Shown here: piece by piece, positions 5,763 to 6,681 of the stretch
How positions within the stretch are numbered: the first letter of the stretch is position 1
Layout of the letters: each line of letters begins with the position of its first letter
DNA from: Comamonadaceae bacterium
Lineage (GTDB): Bacteria > Pseudomonadota > Gammaproteobacteria > Burkholderiales > Burkholderiaceae_C
Assembly: GCA_947460065.1 (NCBI GenBank)
Contig: CANHGF010000140.1
Location: 1 to 6,681 of the forward strand
Direction of reading: 5' to 3'
Length of the DNA: 6,681 nt
The notes under the pieces: generated by a model
The model's database searches: none
What the model saw: only the letters and a program-made list of their open reading frames with translations
Told to the model about the DNA's origin: nothing
Made by a program: the position numbers and the translations under genes

Positions 5763-6374
5763 TTAGACCCTGAGTTGCTCCTGATGCGCCTGCAGCCATT
5801 CGCGTACCGCTTGCGGATAGATCTGGTGCTCGGCCGCCCGCACCCGTGCAGCCAGGGCCTCAGGGCTATCGTCAGGCAACACAGGTACCGCTGCCTGCGC
5901 CAGGATGGGGCCGTGGTCTAGCTCTGCGGTCACCATATGGACGGTGGCGCCAGCGACCTTGCAGCCGGCCTCTAGCGCGCGGCGGTGGGTGTGCAGCCCG
6001 GTGAAGGCGGGCAGCAGGGAGGGGTGGATGTTGATGAGCCGCCCCGCGTAGTGCTGCACGAACTCAGGCGTAAGGATGCGCATGAAGCCAGCCAGCAGCA
6101 CCAGGGCGGGTTGGTGCGCGTCGATGCGGGTCATCAAGGCTGCATCGAAGGCGTCCCGCGATGGATACGCTGCGTGATCAACCACCTCGCAGGCCAGGCC
6201 GGCTGTGCGCGCCAGCGCCAGGCCGGGCGCATCGCTGCGGTTGCTGATCACTGCCGTGATGCGTGCCTGCAGGCGCTGCTCCCATTGCTCCTGACGGGCG
6301 GCGCGCATCAGCGCCTGCAAATTGCTGCCGGCCCCCGAGATCAGGATGACGATGTTCCGCACAGGCGCGCTCAT
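5763..6374 (-). CDS. purN: phosphoribosylglycinamide formyltransferase (GART)
   Basis: PurN transfers a formyl group from 10-formyltetrahydrofolate to glycinamide ribonucleotide in the third step of de novo purine synthesis, in the cytoplasm. The 203-residue length is normal. Visible motifs are the N-terminal phosphate-binding ISGAGSNLQAL (12-22), LLAGFMRILTP (93-103), and the active-site residues N115 and H117 in NIHPSLLPAFTGLHTH and D153 in TAELDHGPI. These correspond to N106, H108 and D144 of the E. coli enzyme with a constant offset. The ATG at 6374 starts the family sequence; the open frame continues upstream, but that part reads through prfC in another frame and is not PurN-like. The start lies 14 bp after the prfC stop, so the two are probably co-transcribed. 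The Shine-Dalgarno is weak (AAAGAG). Confidence 0.96.
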   Translation of the reverse strand: MSAPVRNIVILISGAGSNLQALMRAARQEQWEQRLQARITAVISNRSDAPGLALARTAGLACEVVDHAAYPSRDAFDAALMTRIDAHQPALVLLAGFMRILTPEFVQHYAGRLINIHPSLLPAFTGLHTHRRALEAGCKVAGATVHMVTAELDHGPILAQAAVPVLPDDSPEALAARVRAAEHQIYPQAVREWLQAHQEQLRV

Positions 6375-6388
6375 CGCAGGCCGGCTCT

Positions 6389-6681
6389 TTACATCTTGGC
6401 CTGAAACACCAGCCCGGCGTGCTCGCGCAGGGCGTGGAACTTGATTTTGGGCCATTGCTGCTCGACCGCGCGCAGCGTAGCGCCGTGGTCGACCAGCAGG
6501 GTGGGCGCATCGACCGCGTCCAAGGCCACCCGGTGCTGGTTGGCGTCCATGAACTTCTTGAGCTCGTTGCCGTCGTCGCTGCTGACCCAACGAGCCAGGT
6601 TGAAATGGCTGGCGGTGATGCGGGCCTTGACCCCGTACTCGTGCTCGAGCCGGTGCGCCACCACTTCGAACTGCAATTGCC
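6389..6681 (-). CDS. prfC: peptide chain release factor 3 (RF3), C-terminal fragment (5' part outside window)
   Basis: RF3 is a GTPase that removes RF1 and RF2 from the ribosome after peptide release. Only the last 97 codons or so are present, entering from the right edge and ending at TAA (6391-6389). The sequence GQLQFEVVAHRLEHEYGV near the edge, ARWV, and KIKFHALREHAGLVF at the end match the C-terminal domain of RF3. The GTPase domain lies outside the window. The frame is open to the edge, so the TTG at 6676 is internal and not a start. It is followed closely by purN. Confidence 0.9.
   Translation of the reverse strand, partial: QLQFEVVAHRLEHEYGVKARITASHFNLARWVSSDDGNELKKFMDANQHRVALDAVDAPTLLVDHGATLRAVEQQWPKIKFHALREHAGLVFQAKM

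Noticed and set aside
6375..6590. 72-codon upstream extension of purN
   Set aside because: It overlaps the prfC coding end in another frame and its Arg/Ala-rich translation is not PurN-like; the ATG at 6374 begins the conserved domain.
1..6681. CRISPR arrays, insertion sequences, tRNA or rRNA genes
   Set aside because: No regularly spaced repeats, transposase or integrase frames, terminal inverted repeats, or RNA-gene signatures were seen when reading both strands by eye.

Overview
The window is GC-rich, with dense genes and short gaps. Its protein families point to a betaproteobacterium of the Burkholderiales, probably near Comamonadaceae. This is inferred from family resemblance and base composition only; no rRNA or other phylogenetic marker was compared.

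Layout from left to right. Positions 1-206 (+) hold the C-terminal end of an HNH endonuclease. A five-gene minus-strand block follows, read from right to left: a Rieske oxygenase alpha subunit (3423-4676), its beta subunit (2947-3420), a Rieske ferredoxin (2630-2944), and two acyl-CoA dehydrogenase subunits (1329-2516 and 223-1317). A LysR-type regulator (4775-5710, +) diverges from the block across a 98-bp, partly very AT-rich control region. Beyond it, convergent with lysR, lie housekeeping genes on the minus strand: purN (5763-6374) and the 3' end of prfC (6389 to the right edge).

The oxygenase resembles the salicylate 5-hydroxylase (NagGH) / anthranilate 1,2-dioxygenase (AndAcAd) group. 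Electrons would pass from an unseen reductase through the 104-residue ferredoxin to the alpha-subunit Rieske centre and then to the mononuclear iron. The two dehydrogenases resemble PimC/PimD-type pairs. Their conserved motifs are split between the two proteins, which suggests one obligate heteromeric enzyme. The LysR protein, of the NahR/NagR-like group, probably controls the divergent block. The control region contains a perfect 17-bp dyad with the T-N11-A form that overlaps the predicted lysR start of transcription.

No ferredoxin reductase, CoA ligase or ring-cleavage enzyme lies in the window, so the substrate and pathway are unassigned. The most noteworthy points are the pairing of an aromatic-ring hydroxylase with a motif-split acyl-CoA dehydrogenase in one operon-like block, and the compact divergent operator.
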